Positions 1 to 11,011 of a stretch of DNA of 52,216 nt are shown here, piece by piece (within the stretch, counting starts at the first letter, position 1; each line of letters starts with the position of its first letter). The notes beneath the pieces are model-generated. The model was given only the letters and a program-made list of their open reading frames with translations. It searched no databases and was not told the DNA's origin. Source of the stretch: Peribacillus psychrosaccharolyticus ATCC 23296 (GTDB lineage: Bacteria > Bacillota > Bacilli > Bacillales > DSM-1321); NCBI RefSeq assembly GCF_000305495.1, contig NZ_AJTN02000203.1, forward strand, positions 1 through 52,216, written 5' to 3'. The translations under genes were made by a program, and so were the position numbers.

Positions 1-22
1 TTTGTTTCGGAACAGCTTATTA

Positions 23-51
23 ATAATAACATTGTTGTTTGTTTGAGTCAA
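23..51 (-). promoter_or_regulatory. Strong sigma-A promoter, probably rRNA operon P2
   Basis: On the minus strand TTGACT (46-51) is followed after exactly 17 nt by TATTAT (23-28). An A/T-rich run like an UP element lies upstream of the -35 (about 52-80). Transcription would leave the left edge of the window. With a second promoter about 94 bp upstream this looks like the tandem P1/P2 layout of Bacillus rRNA operons, and an rRNA operon follows lysS in B. subtilis. The rRNA itself is not in the window. Confidence 0.65.
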
Positions 52-116
52 GGATTTTTTAAAACTTTTTTATCTGTTTTTCATCCATTTGTAACACGTT
101 TGTAACAACAGATATA

Positions 117-145
117 AATATACCATCATCTCGTGCCCGGTGCAA
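117..145 (-). promoter_or_regulatory. Sigma-A promoter, probably rRNA operon P1
   Basis: On the minus strand TTGCAC (140-145), 17 nt, TATATT (117-122). It sits about 94 bp upstream of the second promoter and reads the same way, out of the left edge. The remaining part of the 1-310 stretch holds only the lysS terminator; I see no gene in it. Confidence 0.55.
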
Positions 146-260
146 TACCTTTTTGAAAAAGTTTTTCTAAAATAACAAAGCTGCAATAATCAGAAAACTA
201 GATTCTATTTTTCTCATCAATAGTATTGTAATTTCCGCACACTGATTATCCCTTTTCTAA

Positions 261-299
261 CAAAAAACAAGCAGCGCCTCACGATTGAGACACTGCTTG
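261..299 (-). terminator. Rho-independent terminator of lysS
   Basis: The minus strand forms a stem of about 13 bp (AAGCAG pairing with CTGCTT at the base, two G-U pairs, loop ATCG), followed by a T-rich run. It lies just after the lysS stop codon. Confidence 0.85.
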
Positions 300-310
300 C
301 AGCCAGCTAA

Positions 311-1795
<1,485 letters not shown>

Positions 1796-1922
1796 TCATC
1801 ATCTCCATCTTCGTATTCACTTCATCTATCAAATAAACGTAACTATAATTTTTCATACCTATATATTTTTACATAAAGTGACTGAATCGAACAGCCCTTT
1901 GCCTAAAAAAGTGTTTCTACAT

Positions 1923-1952
1923 ATAAAAACTGCCAGTACTCAACTGGCAGTT
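1923..1952 (-). terminator. Rho-independent terminator after dus
   Basis: Perfect 9-bp stem AACTGCCAG / CTGGCAGTT with a 7-nt loop, followed on the minus strand by a T-rich run. It lies between the dus stop and lysS and should separate the folate-dus operon from lysS at least partly. Confidence 0.8.
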
Positions 1953-1996
1953 CGGATAAGCGTATTATAGAAAAACCACAAGATGATGTCAAATCG

Positions 1997-2995
1997 TTAC
2001 ACCATTTGAATATTTTGTTCTTTTGCTTCAATCTCATCTACAAGACCATATAATAGATGAGCCACATCTTCTCTAGTGTGACATTCATTGATCCCTTTTC
2101 TTGCGCTTGCATTGCCTTTAATGCCCTTTAAATACCACGCAGCATGATTACGCATCTCTCGAACAGCCACGCTTTCATTTTTCAGCGCGATTAAACGATC
2201 CATATGCAGAATACAAACATCCATTTTTTCACGAACAGAAGGTTCTCCTATTAGTTCTCCGGTCTCTAGGTATCTAACTGTTTGATAGATCATCCATGGA
2301 TTCCCCAGTGCAGCACGGCCAATCATTACACCGTCTACCCCGGTTTCTTGTAACATTCTTTCTGCATCGAGCGGTGTTTCTACGTCACCGTTTCCAATGA
2401 CTGAAATCTTAACCGCTTCCTTTACCTGACGTATAATGTCCCAATCTGCTTTTCCTTCATACTTCTGATAACGTGTTCTCCCATGAACAGATACAGCTTG
2501 ACCGCCCGCCCGTTCAACAGCTAATGCATTTTCGACTGCAAAGATATGATCATCATCCCAGCCTGTACGCATTTTCACTGTCACAGGTTTGTCTACAGCA
2601 TCTGTTACAGCAGAAACCATTTCATATATTTTATTAGGATCAAGCAGCCATTTAGCACCTGCATCACATTTCGTAATTTTAGGTACAGGACAACCCATAT
2701 TTATATCTATAATATCTGCATTTGTATTCTTATCCACAAATTGCGCGGCCTCAACTAACGTCTTTTTTTCTCCGCCAAAAATTTGCAGACTGAGCGGATT
2801 TTCCCGTTCGTCTATATAAAGCATATTCATCGTTTTTTTGTTTTTCAATACAATACCTTTGTCGCTTACCATTTCCGCGCAAACCAAGCCAGCACCAAAT
2901 TCCTTTACCGTTAAACGGAAAGCTGAATTACATACCCCTGCCATAGGGGCAAGTACTACTGGATTACTCATTACGACATCGCCAATCTTTAACAC
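1997..2995 (-). CDS. dusB: tRNA-dihydrouridine synthase (DusB family)
   Basis: FMN-dependent enzyme that reduces specific uridines to dihydrouridine in the tRNA D-loop. The 332-residue protein starts with the TIM-barrel pattern VVLAPMAGVCNSAFR. It carries NMGCPVPKITKCDAGA (about 99-114) with the catalytic-loop cysteine, then VHGRTR and IGNGDVETP, all typical of the family. The start is GTG at 2993-2995 with a strong AAGGAGG six bases upstream. It is the orthologue by position of B. subtilis yacF, last gene of the folate operon before lysS. Activity as a Dus enzyme is inferred from family membership. Confidence 0.93.
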   Translation of the reverse strand: MLKIGDVVMSNPVVLAPMAGVCNSAFRLTVKEFGAGLVCAEMVSDKGIVLKNKKTMNMLYIDERENPLSLQIFGGEKKTLVEAAQFVDKNTNADIIDINMGCPVPKITKCDAGAKWLLDPNKIYEMVSAVTDAVDKPVTVKMRTGWDDDHIFAVENALAVERAGGQAVSVHGRTRYQKYEGKADWDIIRQVKEAVKISVIGNGDVETPLDAERMLQETGVDGVMIGRAALGNPWMIYQTVRYLETGELIGEPSVREKMDVCILHMDRLIALKNESVAVREMRNHAAWYLKGIKGNASARKGINECHTREDVAHLLYGLVDEIEAKEQNIQMV

Positions 2996-3017
2996 GATGC
3001 AGCCTCCTTCGTTGTCT

Positions 3018-3236
3018 TTATTCTATTCTATCCTCTGGAGGTTGAAGTTCATCCATACTAATCTGAAGAATATTCGTCACCTCAGTTAAAAATTGTTCTG
3101 ATGGCAGACGATTGCCTCGTTCTATTTCTCCTAATAAAGAGACAGAAACGCCGATTTTCTTCGCAAATCCTTCTTGTGTATATCCCTTTAACTTTCTAAA
3201 AGCCCTAATCCGTCTTCCCCACTTTTCAGCTTCCAT
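3018..3236 (-). CDS. yazB: Small XRE-type helix-turn-helix protein
   Basis: A 72-residue protein that is almost entirely one XRE/Cro-type helix-turn-helix: RKLKGYTQEGFAKKIGVS followed by a recognition helix region LLGEIERGNRLPS. It begins inside the end of folK (49-bp overlap), with its own AAGGAG eight bases before the ATG, the same arrangement as B. subtilis yazB. The target is not known to me. Its place between folK and dus suggests co-transcription with folate genes, not proof of a role in folate control. Confidence 0.85.
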   Translation of the reverse strand: MEAEKWGRRIRAFRKLKGYTQEGFAKKIGVSVSLLGEIERGNRLPSEQFLTEVTNILQISMDELQPPEDRIE

Positions 3237-3715
3237 AATCGAACTCCTTCTCTATCCTGTATATTCTCAAGAATATTAACCAAAGGTATATCCATCTCAG
3301 GCAGCGTGATGTTTGGATCTAACTCCAATAACGGGATGAGTACAAATGCCCTTTCCAACATCCGCGGATGCGGAACAGAAAGACTCTCTGTTTCAATATT
3401 TTCGTAATTATACAGCAAAATGTCAAGGTCTATTGTACGAGGACCCCATCTTATATCCCTTATTCTACCATTTATTTTCTCTGTTTCCTGACATTTAAGC
3501 AGTAGTTCCTCCGGTTCGTAGGAAGTCTCTATCTTCAGGACAGCATTTAAAAATTTCGCCTGTTCCGTATAACCAACAGGCTCTGTTTCATAAATTGATG
3601 AGATATTACTTATTCGTATATTTTCATCACCCTGTATATAATCAATGGCTTTTTTAAAGTGATGCAGCCGATCACCCATATTCGATCCAATGGACAGATA
3701 GGAAATATTTTTCAC
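3188..3715 (-). CDS. folK: 2-amino-4-hydroxy-6-hydroxymethyldihydropteridine diphosphokinase (HPPK)
   Basis: Transfers pyrophosphate from ATP to hydroxymethyl-dihydropterin, the step between FolB and FolP in folate synthesis. The 175-residue protein shows the HPPK signatures SIGSNMGDR at the N-terminus and WGPRTIDLDILLY (about 90-102), whose paired aspartates bind Mg-ATP, then PHPRMLERAFVLIPL. Usual length for the family is about 160-175. It follows folB with one base between the stop and the next start and overlaps yazB downstream, so the group is translated as an operon. Confidence 0.96.
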   Translation of the reverse strand: MKNISYLSIGSNMGDRLHHFKKAIDYIQGDENIRISNISSIYETEPVGYTEQAKFLNAVLKIETSYEPEELLLKCQETEKINGRIRDIRWGPRTIDLDILLYNYENIETESLSVPHPRMLERAFVLIPLLELDPNITLPEMDIPLVNILENIQDREGVRLWKLKSGEDGLGLLES

Positions 3716-3716
3716 C

Positions 3717-4076
3717 TTATCGTCCCCTCTTTATTTCCACTGCTACAGATTTATAATGTCCTGGAATGGGAGGATCAGGTTTAAATACTTTTACAGTACA
3801 GGTCTGTACATTAGAAAACTGAGTAAGCATACGTGAGGCAATTTGTTCTGCTATTGCTTCGACCAAGTTATACTGTTCACCCTCCACAACTTCTTTGCAC
3901 ACTGCATACAGCTCTCCATAATTAATAGAATCATCTAATTGATCACTTTTCCCGGCAGCAGAAAGATCTGTTTCTATAATAAGGTCTACCACAAACCGTT
4001 GACCCAGACGGTTTTCTTCTGGAAAAACGCCATGATAGCCATAAAACTCCATTTGATTTACAAAAATTTTATCCAC
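3717..4076 (-). CDS. folB: Dihydroneopterin aldolase
   Basis: Converts 7,8-dihydroneopterin to hydroxymethyl-dihydropterin and glycolaldehyde. The core FYGYHGVFPEE near the N-terminus and the later conserved lysine in TVKVFKPDPPIPG are family signatures. I chose the GTG at 4074-4076 (119 residues, protein starting MDKIFVNQMEFYGYHG) because AAGGGAG lies six bases upstream and the length matches B. subtilis FolB. An in-frame start at 4103 would add nine residues inside the folP coding end. It overlaps folP by 8 bp, suggesting translational coupling. Confidence 0.94.
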   Translation of the reverse strand: MDKIFVNQMEFYGYHGVFPEENRLGQRFVVDLIIETDLSAAGKSDQLDDSINYGELYAVCKEVVEGEQYNLVEAIAEQIASRMLTQFSNVQTCTVKVFKPDPPIPGHYKSVAVEIKRGR

Positions 4077-4902
4077 TATATTCTCCCTTTCCAACAAGCG
4101 CATCCATCATTTTAGCCATTCGGGCCATTTCCTTCACATCATGTACACGTATCATCTGACAACCCTTTTGTATCCCAAAGCAAATAGTTGCTCCTGTTCC
4201 CTCCATTCTCTCATTTGGAGGAAGGTTTAAGACGTCTCCAATCATTGATTTCCGTGAAGCAGCAAGTAAAACCGGATAACCCATTGCTACTAGCTTATCA
4301 AGATTCCTTATCATTTCCAAATTTAAGGAAGTGTTTTTCGCAAAACCAATACCAGGGTCTAAGATAATATTTTCATCAAGTACCCCTGCACGTTTCACAA
4401 TCTTAATACTTTCAGTTAAGTCAGTAAGAGCATCCCTAATAAAATGTTCATAATTCATCTGTTCACGGTTATGCATCAAGATAATCGGTACCTGATACTC
4501 AGCAGCGACCTTCGCCATTTCAGGATCCGCTTTTGCTCCCCAGATATCATTAATGATATGAGCCCCAGCCTTAACTGCTTCCTTTGCTACCACAGACTTA
4601 TAGGTATCCACGGACAGTGTAATATCAAGATTGTTCGTTATTGCCTCTATAACAGGCAGGATACGTTCAAGTTCTTGCTGTTCGGAAATCCTATCATAAT
4701 TTGGTCTGGTTGACTCCCCGCCAATATCGATAATATCAACGCCTTGCTTAACCATCTCTTCAGCTCGTCTTAAGGCTGTATCTACATGATCATATTTTCC
4801 CCCATCAGAAAATGAGTCCGGGGTAGCATTTAATATCCCCATAATGATTGTTTTGTTCTGATAATCTAACGTATGGTTTCCGCATTTTATTATTGAGGGC
4901 AT
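4069..4902 (-). CDS. folP: Dihydropteroate synthase
   Basis: Condenses hydroxymethyl-dihydropterin diphosphate with p-aminobenzoate; the sulfonamide target. The 277-residue TIM barrel has the two family signatures MGILNATPDSFSDGGKY (about 21-37) and DIIDIGGESTRP (57-68), the pterin-binding AASRKSMIG loop and the C-terminal RVHDV. AGAGGAG lies seven bases before the ATG. It is the first gene of a folP-folB-folK-yazB-dus run. In B. subtilis pabB, pabA and pabC sit directly upstream; here the previous gene is cysK, closed by a terminator, so p-aminobenzoate genes must be elsewhere if present. Confidence 0.96.
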   Translation of the reverse strand: MPSIIKCGNHTLDYQNKTIIMGILNATPDSFSDGGKYDHVDTALRRAEEMVKQGVDIIDIGGESTRPNYDRISEQQELERILPVIEAITNNLDITLSVDTYKSVVAKEAVKAGAHIINDIWGAKADPEMAKVAAEYQVPIILMHNREQMNYEHFIRDALTDLTESIKIVKRAGVLDENIILDPGIGFAKNTSLNLEMIRNLDKLVAMGYPVLLAASRKSMIGDVLNLPPNERMEGTGATICFGIQKGCQMIRVHDVKEMARMAKMMDALVGKGEYSG

Positions 4903-4996
4903 ATTAGCACTCCTCTACGATTAGTCTTATTTATAGTGTACTTATCTTTGATGGGTATTACTAGTGAGCTTTTACAATCCCCTCTCTTTATTCCCA

Positions 4997-5025
4997 TAAA
5001 AAAAGCCCCGGAATATCCGGAGCCA
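4997..5025 (-). terminator. Rho-independent terminator of cysK
   Basis: Minus-strand stem GGCTCCGGA / TCCGGGGCT with a short TAT loop, followed by seven T. It lies between the cysK stop and folP, so cysK looks monocistronic. Confidence 0.88.
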
Positions 5026-5036
5026 TTTAGTACCAA

Positions 5037-5960
5037 TTACTCAAAATTGTATAATGCTGTACTTAAGTACCGTTCGCCATTACTAGGGATTATCGCAAGT
5101 ACTTTTTTACCTTTGCCAAGCTCTTTTGCTACTTGAACAGCAGCGCTAATAGCAGCTCCTGAAGAAATTCCGCCAAGGATTCCTTCTTCTTTAGCAGCAC
5201 GGCGTGCATAATCGAAAGCCTCTTCCGTAGTAACGGTGATAATTTGGTCGTACAATTCTGTATTTAGGATACTAGGAATAAATCCTGCTCCAATTCCTTG
5301 AATTTTATGCGGACCAGGTTTGCCGCCAGAAAGAATCGGTGAATCTGATGGTTCAACCGCTACAATTTTGATGTTTGGATATTGTTCACGAAGGACTTCA
5401 CCAGCACCTGTTATTGTTCCCCCAGTACCAATACCGGAAATAAATGCATCTAATTGGTCGCCCATTTGTTCAACAATTTCTTTACCCGTTGTTTCTCTAT
5501 GGACTCTAGGATTCGCTTCATTTTCGAATTGTTGTGGAACGAAGTAGCCATTTTCCTTAGCTAATTCCTCTGCCTTGGCAATCGCACCTTTCATCCCGTC
5601 TGGACCAGGCGTTAATACTAATTCTGCTCCGTACGCACGAAGTAAGTTGCGACGTTCCATACTCATTGTTTCAGGCATAACTAAGATCGCTTTATACCCT
5701 TTAGCAGCTGCTACCATAGCTAGACCGATTCCTGTATTACCACTCGTAGGTTCAATAATGGTGTCGCCTTCTTTAAGACTGCCGTCTTTTTCGGCTGCCT
5801 CGATCATGGCAAGAGCAATACGATCTTTAACGCTGCTCCCTGGGTTCATGTACTCTAACTTCAAAAAGATCTCTGCGCTATTTTCATCATTTAATCTGTT
5901 TAATCTCACAATCGGTGTTTGACCAATTAATTCAACTACAGAATTTGCTATTCTTGACAT
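5037..5960 (-). CDS. cysK: Cysteine synthase A (O-acetylserine sulfhydrylase)
   Basis: PLP enzyme that makes cysteine from O-acetylserine and sulfide. The protein (307 residues from the chosen start) has the PLP lysine in NPGSSVKDR near residue 45, the phosphate and substrate loop [10 protein letters not shown], and [10 protein letters not shown] further on. I chose the ATG at 5958-5960 ([16 protein letters not shown]), which has AGGAG at a suitable distance; a GTG three codons earlier overlaps that ribosome-binding site. It has a good promoter upstream and a terminator downstream. Confidence 0.97.
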   Translation of the reverse strand: MSRIANSVVELIGQTPIVRLNRLNDENSAEIFLKLEYMNPGSSVKDRIALAMIEAAEKDGSLKEGDTIIEPTSGNTGIGLAMVAAAKGYKAILVMPETMSMERRNLLRAYGAELVLTPGPDGMKGAIAKAEELAKENGYFVPQQFENEANPRVHRETTGKEIVEQMGDQLDAFISGIGTGGTITGAGEVLREQYPNIKIVAVEPSDSPILSGGKPGPHKIQGIGAGFIPSILNTELYDQIITVTTEEAFDYARRAAKEEGILGGISSGAAISAAVQVAKELGKGKKVLAIIPSNGERYLSTALYNFE

Positions 5961-6005
5961 GTTCTTCACTCCTAATTCCTACTAATTTTATTGGTTTTAT
6001 TTTAC

Positions 6006-6034
6006 GTTACATCTTAGCACGTAAATTTGTCAAT
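6006..6034 (-). promoter_or_regulatory. Sigma-A promoter of cysK
   Basis: On the minus strand a perfect TTGACA (6029-6034) is followed after 17 nt by TGTAAC (6006-6011, four of six consensus bases), about 45 bp before the cysK start. The sequence upstream is A/T-rich. In B. subtilis cysK is controlled by CymR; I could not identify a convincing CymR box by eye. Confidence 0.65.
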
Positions 6035-6109
6035 TTTTTTATACTGATTTACTTAATTTTCTGTTACTTTTACCTCATAAACAAAAACTTAGCAACTAGG
6101 CATATTATT

Positions 6110-7009
6110 CTACTTTCCATCTTCTCTATACTGCCATTTAACATCAGATTCATCCCAAAATATCTTCCCTGTAACCGGCATTTGCATTTGTTCTAAAGCG
6201 AGGGTGCGATGTATTTGTTTTTTAACGTCAGAAAAGCTGTACTGATGCTCTTCCACTTTTTCATGAAGATAAATAACTGCATACCCATCAGTTACTGTTA
6301 TTGGTTGACTCCAAGTATGCTCTTTCATCAATTTAACTTCGTCGAGGTAGTTCTCAGCTTTCTGACCACTTTCTTCAGTAAGATAACCCAAATCCCCGCC
6401 TGCGTTTGCAGAAAATTCATCCAATGATTTCTCCATGGCAAGTACATCAAAGGCAGATCCCTCCCGGAGTTCCTGAATCACTTGATCCGCCTCTTCTTTA
6501 CTTGCTGTCACAATATGAGATATCCGATAGGATTGCGGGATAGCAAATCGTTGTTTATTTGTTTCATAATAGTGCTGTAATACGGATTGCGGAATGGTGA
6601 CGTCCTTCGTCAGTATTTCTTCAAGCTGGATGTTAGTTCTTATCTGCTGCTTCCACTCTTCTTCGCTCTTAGATCCAGAAATGCCCTTAGTACTGTAGGT
6701 CAATTTCGTGAATAGATATTCTCTTTCAACGTCTTTAGCTGAAATAGACACATTATGCCTCTTAGCTGTTTGCTGAATGACCTCAGCATCTACTAATTCT
6801 TCGAGAATTTCTTTTCCATAACGTGATTGTAACTCTGCCAGCCATTTCTCTCTTGTAATATCTTTCTTTCCAACAGATGCCACAATCTCGTGATCATTGT
6901 ATAAGCTAAACGGCTTAATGACATACACCATTAAAGTCACAATATTAAGCAAAATAAGTCCGATAATAATAACTAACAGCTGCTTTTGAGACAATCCCGT
7001 ATCCCCCAT
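6110..7009 (-). CDS. yacD: Membrane-anchored parvulin-type peptidyl-prolyl isomerase
   Basis: A 299-residue protein with one N-terminal membrane segment (about residues 9-31, LLVIIIGLILLNIVTLMVYV) and no lipobox cysteine, so it is a membrane anchor with the rest outside. A SurA-like N-terminal helical part follows, then a PpiC rotamase domain from about 150 to 245 with YRISHIVTASKEEAD and GGDLGYL. It probably helps fold secreted proteins, like PrsA. Equivalent by position and length to B. subtilis YacD, whose exact role is not established to my knowledge. Confidence 0.88.
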   Translation of the reverse strand: MGDTGLSQKQLLVIIIGLILLNIVTLMVYVIKPFSLYNDHEIVASVGKKDITREKWLAELQSRYGKEILEELVDAEVIQQTAKRHNVSISAKDVEREYLFTKLTYSTKGISGSKSEEEWKQQIRTNIQLEEILTKDVTIPQSVLQHYYETNKQRFAIPQSYRISHIVTASKEEADQVIQELREGSAFDVLAMEKSLDEFSANAGGDLGYLTEESGQKAENYLDEVKLMKEHTWSQPITVTDGYAVIYLHEKVEEHQYSFSDVKKQIHRTLALEQMQMPVTGKIFWDESDVKWQYREDGK

Positions 7010-7018
7010 TACACCCTA

Positions 7019-7897
7019 TTATTTAGCTTCATCAATTAACTCTCTTAATTCAGTCTCCGTAAAATGGTATTGTTCGTTACAGAAATGACATTGAGCTTCT
7101 GCTTGGCCATCTGTCTGAATAATATCCTCTATCTCTTCCTTACCCAAACTAATTAGTGCATTAGCAATTCGTTCTCTTGAACATTCACAGTTGAATTTCA
7201 CAGGCATTTTTTCTAGGATTTTTACATTGCCCTCTCCTAAGAGTTCAACAAGAATTTGTTCTGGCGTTAACCCTTTTTGAATTAGTTTAGAAATTGGCTC
7301 TATAACTGATAGTCTTTGTTCAATCTTTGTAATAACTTCATCATCTGCACCAGGCAGCAACTGAATAATAAAACCGCCTGCCGCCAGTATTGTATTATCT
7401 GGATTCACAAGTACTCCTAACCCTACGGATGACGGTACTTGCTCTGAAGTTACCAGGTAATAGGTGAAATCTTCTCCTAGTTCTCCGGAAACCAATGGGA
7501 CTTGTCCTGTAAAGTTATCACGAAGACCAATATCCTTAACAATAGCCAGTGTTCCTTCCGTTCCAACTGCACGTTTAACATCTAACTTTCCATGCTCATT
7601 TAAATCAAAGTGCGTTTGCGGATTACCTACGTATCCTCTAACTTCTCCCTTTGCATTGCTGTCGACAAGAATTACGCCTAGAGGACCGCCGCCTTCAATC
7701 TTAATCGTAAGCTTTTCCTCACCTTTTAACATAGCGCCCAGCATAACACCTGCTGTCATTGAACGACCAAGTGCTGCAGAGGCAGTCGGCCAAGTTTGGT
7801 GTCTTCTTTGTCCTTCACCCACTGTTTCAGTTGTTTTGACTGCATACGCTCTTACTTGACCGTTATAACCTAATGCTTTTACTAAGTAATCATTCAT
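7019..7897 (-). CDS. hslO: Redox-regulated chaperone Hsp33
   Basis: Cytoplasmic holdase that is switched on by oxidative unfolding. The 292-residue protein ends in the zinc-redox switch with cysteines 237 and 239 (NCECS) and 270 and 273 (CHFC), the CXC and CXXC pairs that bind zinc when reduced. The N-terminal part has the family patterns [15 protein letters not shown] and IEGGGPLG. It lies between coaX and yacD with short gaps (27 and 9 bp), the same order as B. subtilis yacB-yacC-yacD. Confidence 0.96.
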   Translation of the reverse strand: MNDYLVKALGYNGQVRAYAVKTTETVGEGQRRHQTWPTASAALGRSMTAGVMLGAMLKGEEKLTIKIEGGGPLGVILVDSNAKGEVRGYVGNPQTHFDLNEHGKLDVKRAVGTEGTLAIVKDIGLRDNFTGQVPLVSGELGEDFTYYLVTSEQVPSSVGLGVLVNPDNTILAAGGFIIQLLPGADDEVITKIEQRLSVIEPISKLIQKGLTPEQILVELLGEGNVKILEKMPVKFNCECSRERIANALISLGKEEIEDIIQTDGQAEAQCHFCNEQYHFTETELRELIDEAK

Positions 7898-7924
7898 GTT
7901 GTTACCCCCATCAATTCTATTTCT

Positions 7925-8698
7925 TCATTGTTCCCGATTTCTTTTATAGATAAGCATCAATCCTTTTAATGTTAAAAAAGGATCCACTATATCAATTGCA
8001 TCCGATTCACTTGAAATTAATCCAGCAAGTCCTCCTGTTGCAATTACAGTCGGTTCTGTTTCACTTTGGGATTTGATTCTTGAGACAATCCCTTCAACTT
8101 GTCCGACATATCCATATAGAATACCCGATTGCATGGCAGAAACAGTGTTCTTACCAAGAATACCCTCAGGACGAGCAATTTCTATTCTAGGTAATTTCGC
8201 AGCTTTGGTATACAACGCTTCTGTCGAAATCCCAATTCCGGGAGCGATAGCCCCTCCCATATAATGTTTCATTTCATTTATATAACAATAAGTTGTAGCG
8301 GTACCGAAATCGACGATAATTAATGGACTTCCATATTCATGAATTCCTGCTACAGCATTCACTATACGGTCAGCTCCCACCTCTTTTGGATTGTCATACT
8401 TTATATTTAAACCTGTTTTTACTCCTGGACCAACAACGAGCGGTTTCATACCAAAGTACTTTAAACACATCCGCTCAACTGAGAACATTATGGGCGGCAC
8501 TACGGAAGAAATAATAATGCCATCAATGTCTTCGAAGGCTATCCCTTCATGTGCGAAAAGAGATTTAATAACCATTCCATACTCATCTTCTGTTTTATTA
8601 CGACTTGTTTCAATCCGCCAATGATATTTCAATGTATCTTCACTATAAACACCAAGAACTGTATTGGTATTTCCTACGTCTAGTACAAAAATCATCAT
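7925..8698 (-). CDS. coaX: Type III pantothenate kinase
   Basis: First step of coenzyme A synthesis, ATP-dependent phosphorylation of pantothenate. The protein belongs to the ASKHA fold. It has the phosphate loop [11 protein letters not shown] at the N-terminus, the [11 protein letters not shown] segment, and [12 protein letters not shown] with a catalytic aspartate. I chose the ATG at 8696-8698 (257 residues, [12 protein letters not shown]) because GGAGTG lies six or seven bases upstream. An in-frame upstream start would add 11 non-conserved residues. Confidence 0.95.
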   Translation of the reverse strand: MMIFVLDVGNTNTVLGVYSEDTLKYHWRIETSRNKTEDEYGMVIKSLFAHEGIAFEDIDGIIISSVVPPIMFSVERMCLKYFGMKPLVVGPGVKTGLNIKYDNPKEVGADRIVNAVAGIHEYGSPLIIVDFGTATTYCYINEMKHYMGGAIAPGIGISTEALYTKAAKLPRIEIARPEGILGKNTVSAMQSGILYGYVGQVEGIVSRIKSQSETEPTVIATGGLAGLISSESDAIDIVDPFLTLKGLMLIYKRNREQ

Positions 8699-8780
8699 TT
8701 CACACTCCGCCAGATTATTCTCAAACATCATATCATACCGCCATATGGCTTGCCATCTGCAGGACCTTGACCCTTATTAT

Positions 8781-8820
8781 AAAATAGAAAACAGGTATTT
8801 CCCGAAGGAAATACCTGTTT
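8781..8820 (-). terminator. Rho-independent terminator of ftsH
   Basis: Perfect 14-bp stem (arms 8789-8802 and 8807-8820) with loop TTCG on the minus strand, followed by TTTTCTATTTT. It lies just after the ftsH stop and should separate ftsH from coaX. Confidence 0.9.
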
Positions 8821-8836
8821 GCCTTACTAATAATGA

Positions 8837-10882
8837 TTAGCTCTTTTTATTATCTTCGTTTGAGAACGGTGTGTCTTCTTTAATCGGTTCTGTAGGAATT
8901 ACTTCCTCAGATCGAACTTCAAGATTTTCCGATCCTCTTTCATCTAACGGGCTAAGAAGTGCTTCTTTTTCTTCCTTCTTAATGTTAATGTTCACTTTCA
9001 CATCATCGTCTTTTTCCATATTGCCATTAAGGGCTGAATAAGAACGTTTCGGTAATGTTCCGTGATCGAAGAGGTGTTTAATTTGTTCTGCATCCAACGT
9101 CTCAATTTCAAGCAATGTTTTTGCAATTACGTCAAGCTTATCACGCTTTTCGGTAATGATTTTCGTTGCACGAGCATATGCCTCTTTGATAATACGTTGA
9201 ATTTCAAGATCAATTTCATAGGCAATCGCATCTGAATAATTTTGTTCATTATTGAAATCGCGGCCTAAGAATACATTTCCACCCTGTGTAGATCCAAATT
9301 GAAGCGGTCCAAGTTTCTCACTCATTCCATATTCAGTGACCATACTACGTGCAATCGCAGTGGCACGTTGGAAGTCATTATGAGCACCTGTGCTGACTTC
9401 ACCAAAGACTACTTCTTCAGCTACACGTCCGCCTAAAAGACCGGCAATCTTATCAAGAAGTTCAGGTTTAGTCATAAAGAAGCGATCTTCTTTAGGAAGC
9501 ATGACAGCGTAACCGCCAGCCTGACCACGAGGAACAATCGTAACTTTATGAACGATTTCAGCATCATCCAAGACAAGTCCTATGATGGTATGCCCTGCTT
9601 CATGGAAAGCAACAATATTACGTTCTTTTTTAGATATAACCTTACTTTTTTTAGCTGGACCGGCAATTACACGGTCAGAAGCTTCATCAAGATCGGACAT
9701 ATCAATTTTCTTTTTATTTTGTCTAGCTGCTACAAGAGCTGCTTCATTTAAAAGATTTTCAAGATCTGCACCAGAGAAACCTGGTGTACGCTGTGCGATA
9801 GCTTTTAGGTCTACACCTTCGGCTAATGGCTTATTACGCGCATGAACTTTTAATACATCTTCACGTCCTCTTACATCAGGACGGCCAACCGTAATCTGGC
9901 GGTCAAAACGACCTGGACGTAATAACGCAGGATCAAGAATATCAGAACGGTTTGTCGCTGCAATAATAATAATGCCTTCATTGCCTGCGAAACCATCCAT
10001 CTCAACTAGCAATTGATTCAATGTTTGTTCCCGCTCATCGTGACCTCCGCCTAAACCAGCACCACGCTGACGGCCGACTGCATCAATTTCATCAATGAAA
10101 ATAATACATGGAGCGTTCTTTTTCGCATTTTCAAACAAATCACGAACCCGGGATGCCCCGACTCCGACAAACATTTCAACAAAATCGGAACCACTGATAG
10201 AGAAGAATGGTGTTCCAGCTTCACCAGCTACCGCTCTTGCTAAAAGCGTTTTACCTGTTCCTGGAGGACCTACAAGCAAGACCCCTTTTGGAATACGTGC
10301 ACCAAGTTCAACAAACTTACGTGGATCCTTCAAGAACTCAACTACCTCAACGAGTTCTTGCTTTTCTTCATCAGCACCTGCTACATCGTTGAAACGGACC
10401 TTTTTCTTGTTGTCATCGTATAATTTGGCTTTGCTTTTGCCAAAGTTCATGACACGTCCGCCACCGCCGCCTTGGGCTTGATTAAGTAAGAAGAAGAACA
10501 GAATGAAGATGATAACAAAAGGTATAATGGAAGTGAAGAACGTTACCCAGCCGCTTGTTTCTTTAGCTGGAAGCACCTCCAATTTCACATCATTTTTATC
10601 AACAGCTGCTTGTATACGTGTTTGATTGCTCTCGCTGTCAGTAATGTACGTCAAGAAGGAATCTTTCTCCTTGGACCCTTTCAACTGACCCTTAACTTCG
10701 TATACATACCGCTCGGGCTGCATCGATAAGGAGGCTATCTTTCCACTCTCCAAACTTTGGTAAAAATCATCTTGAGTTATATTCTTAGCAGGTTCATTGT
10801 TATTATTAAAGATGCTCACAATACCAATAATCACTAAGAAAATCAGTAAATAAAATATTGTATTACGGAAGATCCGATTCAT
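8837..10882 (-). CDS. ftsH: ATP-dependent zinc metalloprotease FtsH
   Basis: Membrane AAA+ protease that degrades unassembled membrane proteins and some regulators; forms hexamers in the cytoplasmic membrane. The 681-residue protein has two membrane segments (about 8-26 and 114-134) flanking an extracytoplasmic domain. The cytoplasmic part has Walker A GPPGTGKT (205-212), Walker [12 protein letters not shown] (260-270), the second region of homology with its arginines ([11 protein letters not shown]), and the zinc site HEAGH (427-431). The C-terminal tail is long and acidic; B. subtilis FtsH is about 637 residues as I recall, so this tail is somewhat extended. Confidence 0.97.
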   Translation of the reverse strand: MNRIFRNTIFYLLIFLVIIGIVSIFNNNNEPAKNITQDDFYQSLESGKIASLSMQPERYVYEVKGQLKGSKEKDSFLTYITDSESNQTRIQAAVDKNDVKLEVLPAKETSGWVTFFTSIIPFVIIFILFFFLLNQAQGGGGGRVMNFGKSKAKLYDDNKKKVRFNDVAGADEEKQELVEVVEFLKDPRKFVELGARIPKGVLLVGPPGTGKTLLARAVAGEAGTPFFSISGSDFVEMFVGVGASRVRDLFENAKKNAPCIIFIDEIDAVGRQRGAGLGGGHDEREQTLNQLLVEMDGFAGNEGIIIIAATNRSDILDPALLRPGRFDRQITVGRPDVRGREDVLKVHARNKPLAEGVDLKAIAQRTPGFSGADLENLLNEAALVAARQNKKKIDMSDLDEASDRVIAGPAKKSKVISKKERNIVAFHEAGHTIIGLVLDDAEIVHKVTIVPRGQAGGYAVMLPKEDRFFMTKPELLDKIAGLLGGRVAEEVVFGEVSTGAHNDFQRATAIARSMVTEYGMSEKLGPLQFGSTQGGNVFLGRDFNNEQNYSDAIAYEIDLEIQRIIKEAYARATKIITEKRDKLDVIAKTLLEIETLDAEQIKHLFDHGTLPKRSYSALNGNMEKDDDVKVNINIKKEEKEALLSPLDERGSENLEVRSEEVIPTEPIKEDTPFSNEDNKKS

Positions 10883-11011
10883 CCCTTACCTCCTCCCACG
10901 AAAAAACAAACTATAGTAATAAATAGTATCATAGTAAATAATTGAAAGACAATTTTTAGAACTACAATTTATTGTTACCGGATTTACATGATACTAATCT
11001 GTTTGTCATCG

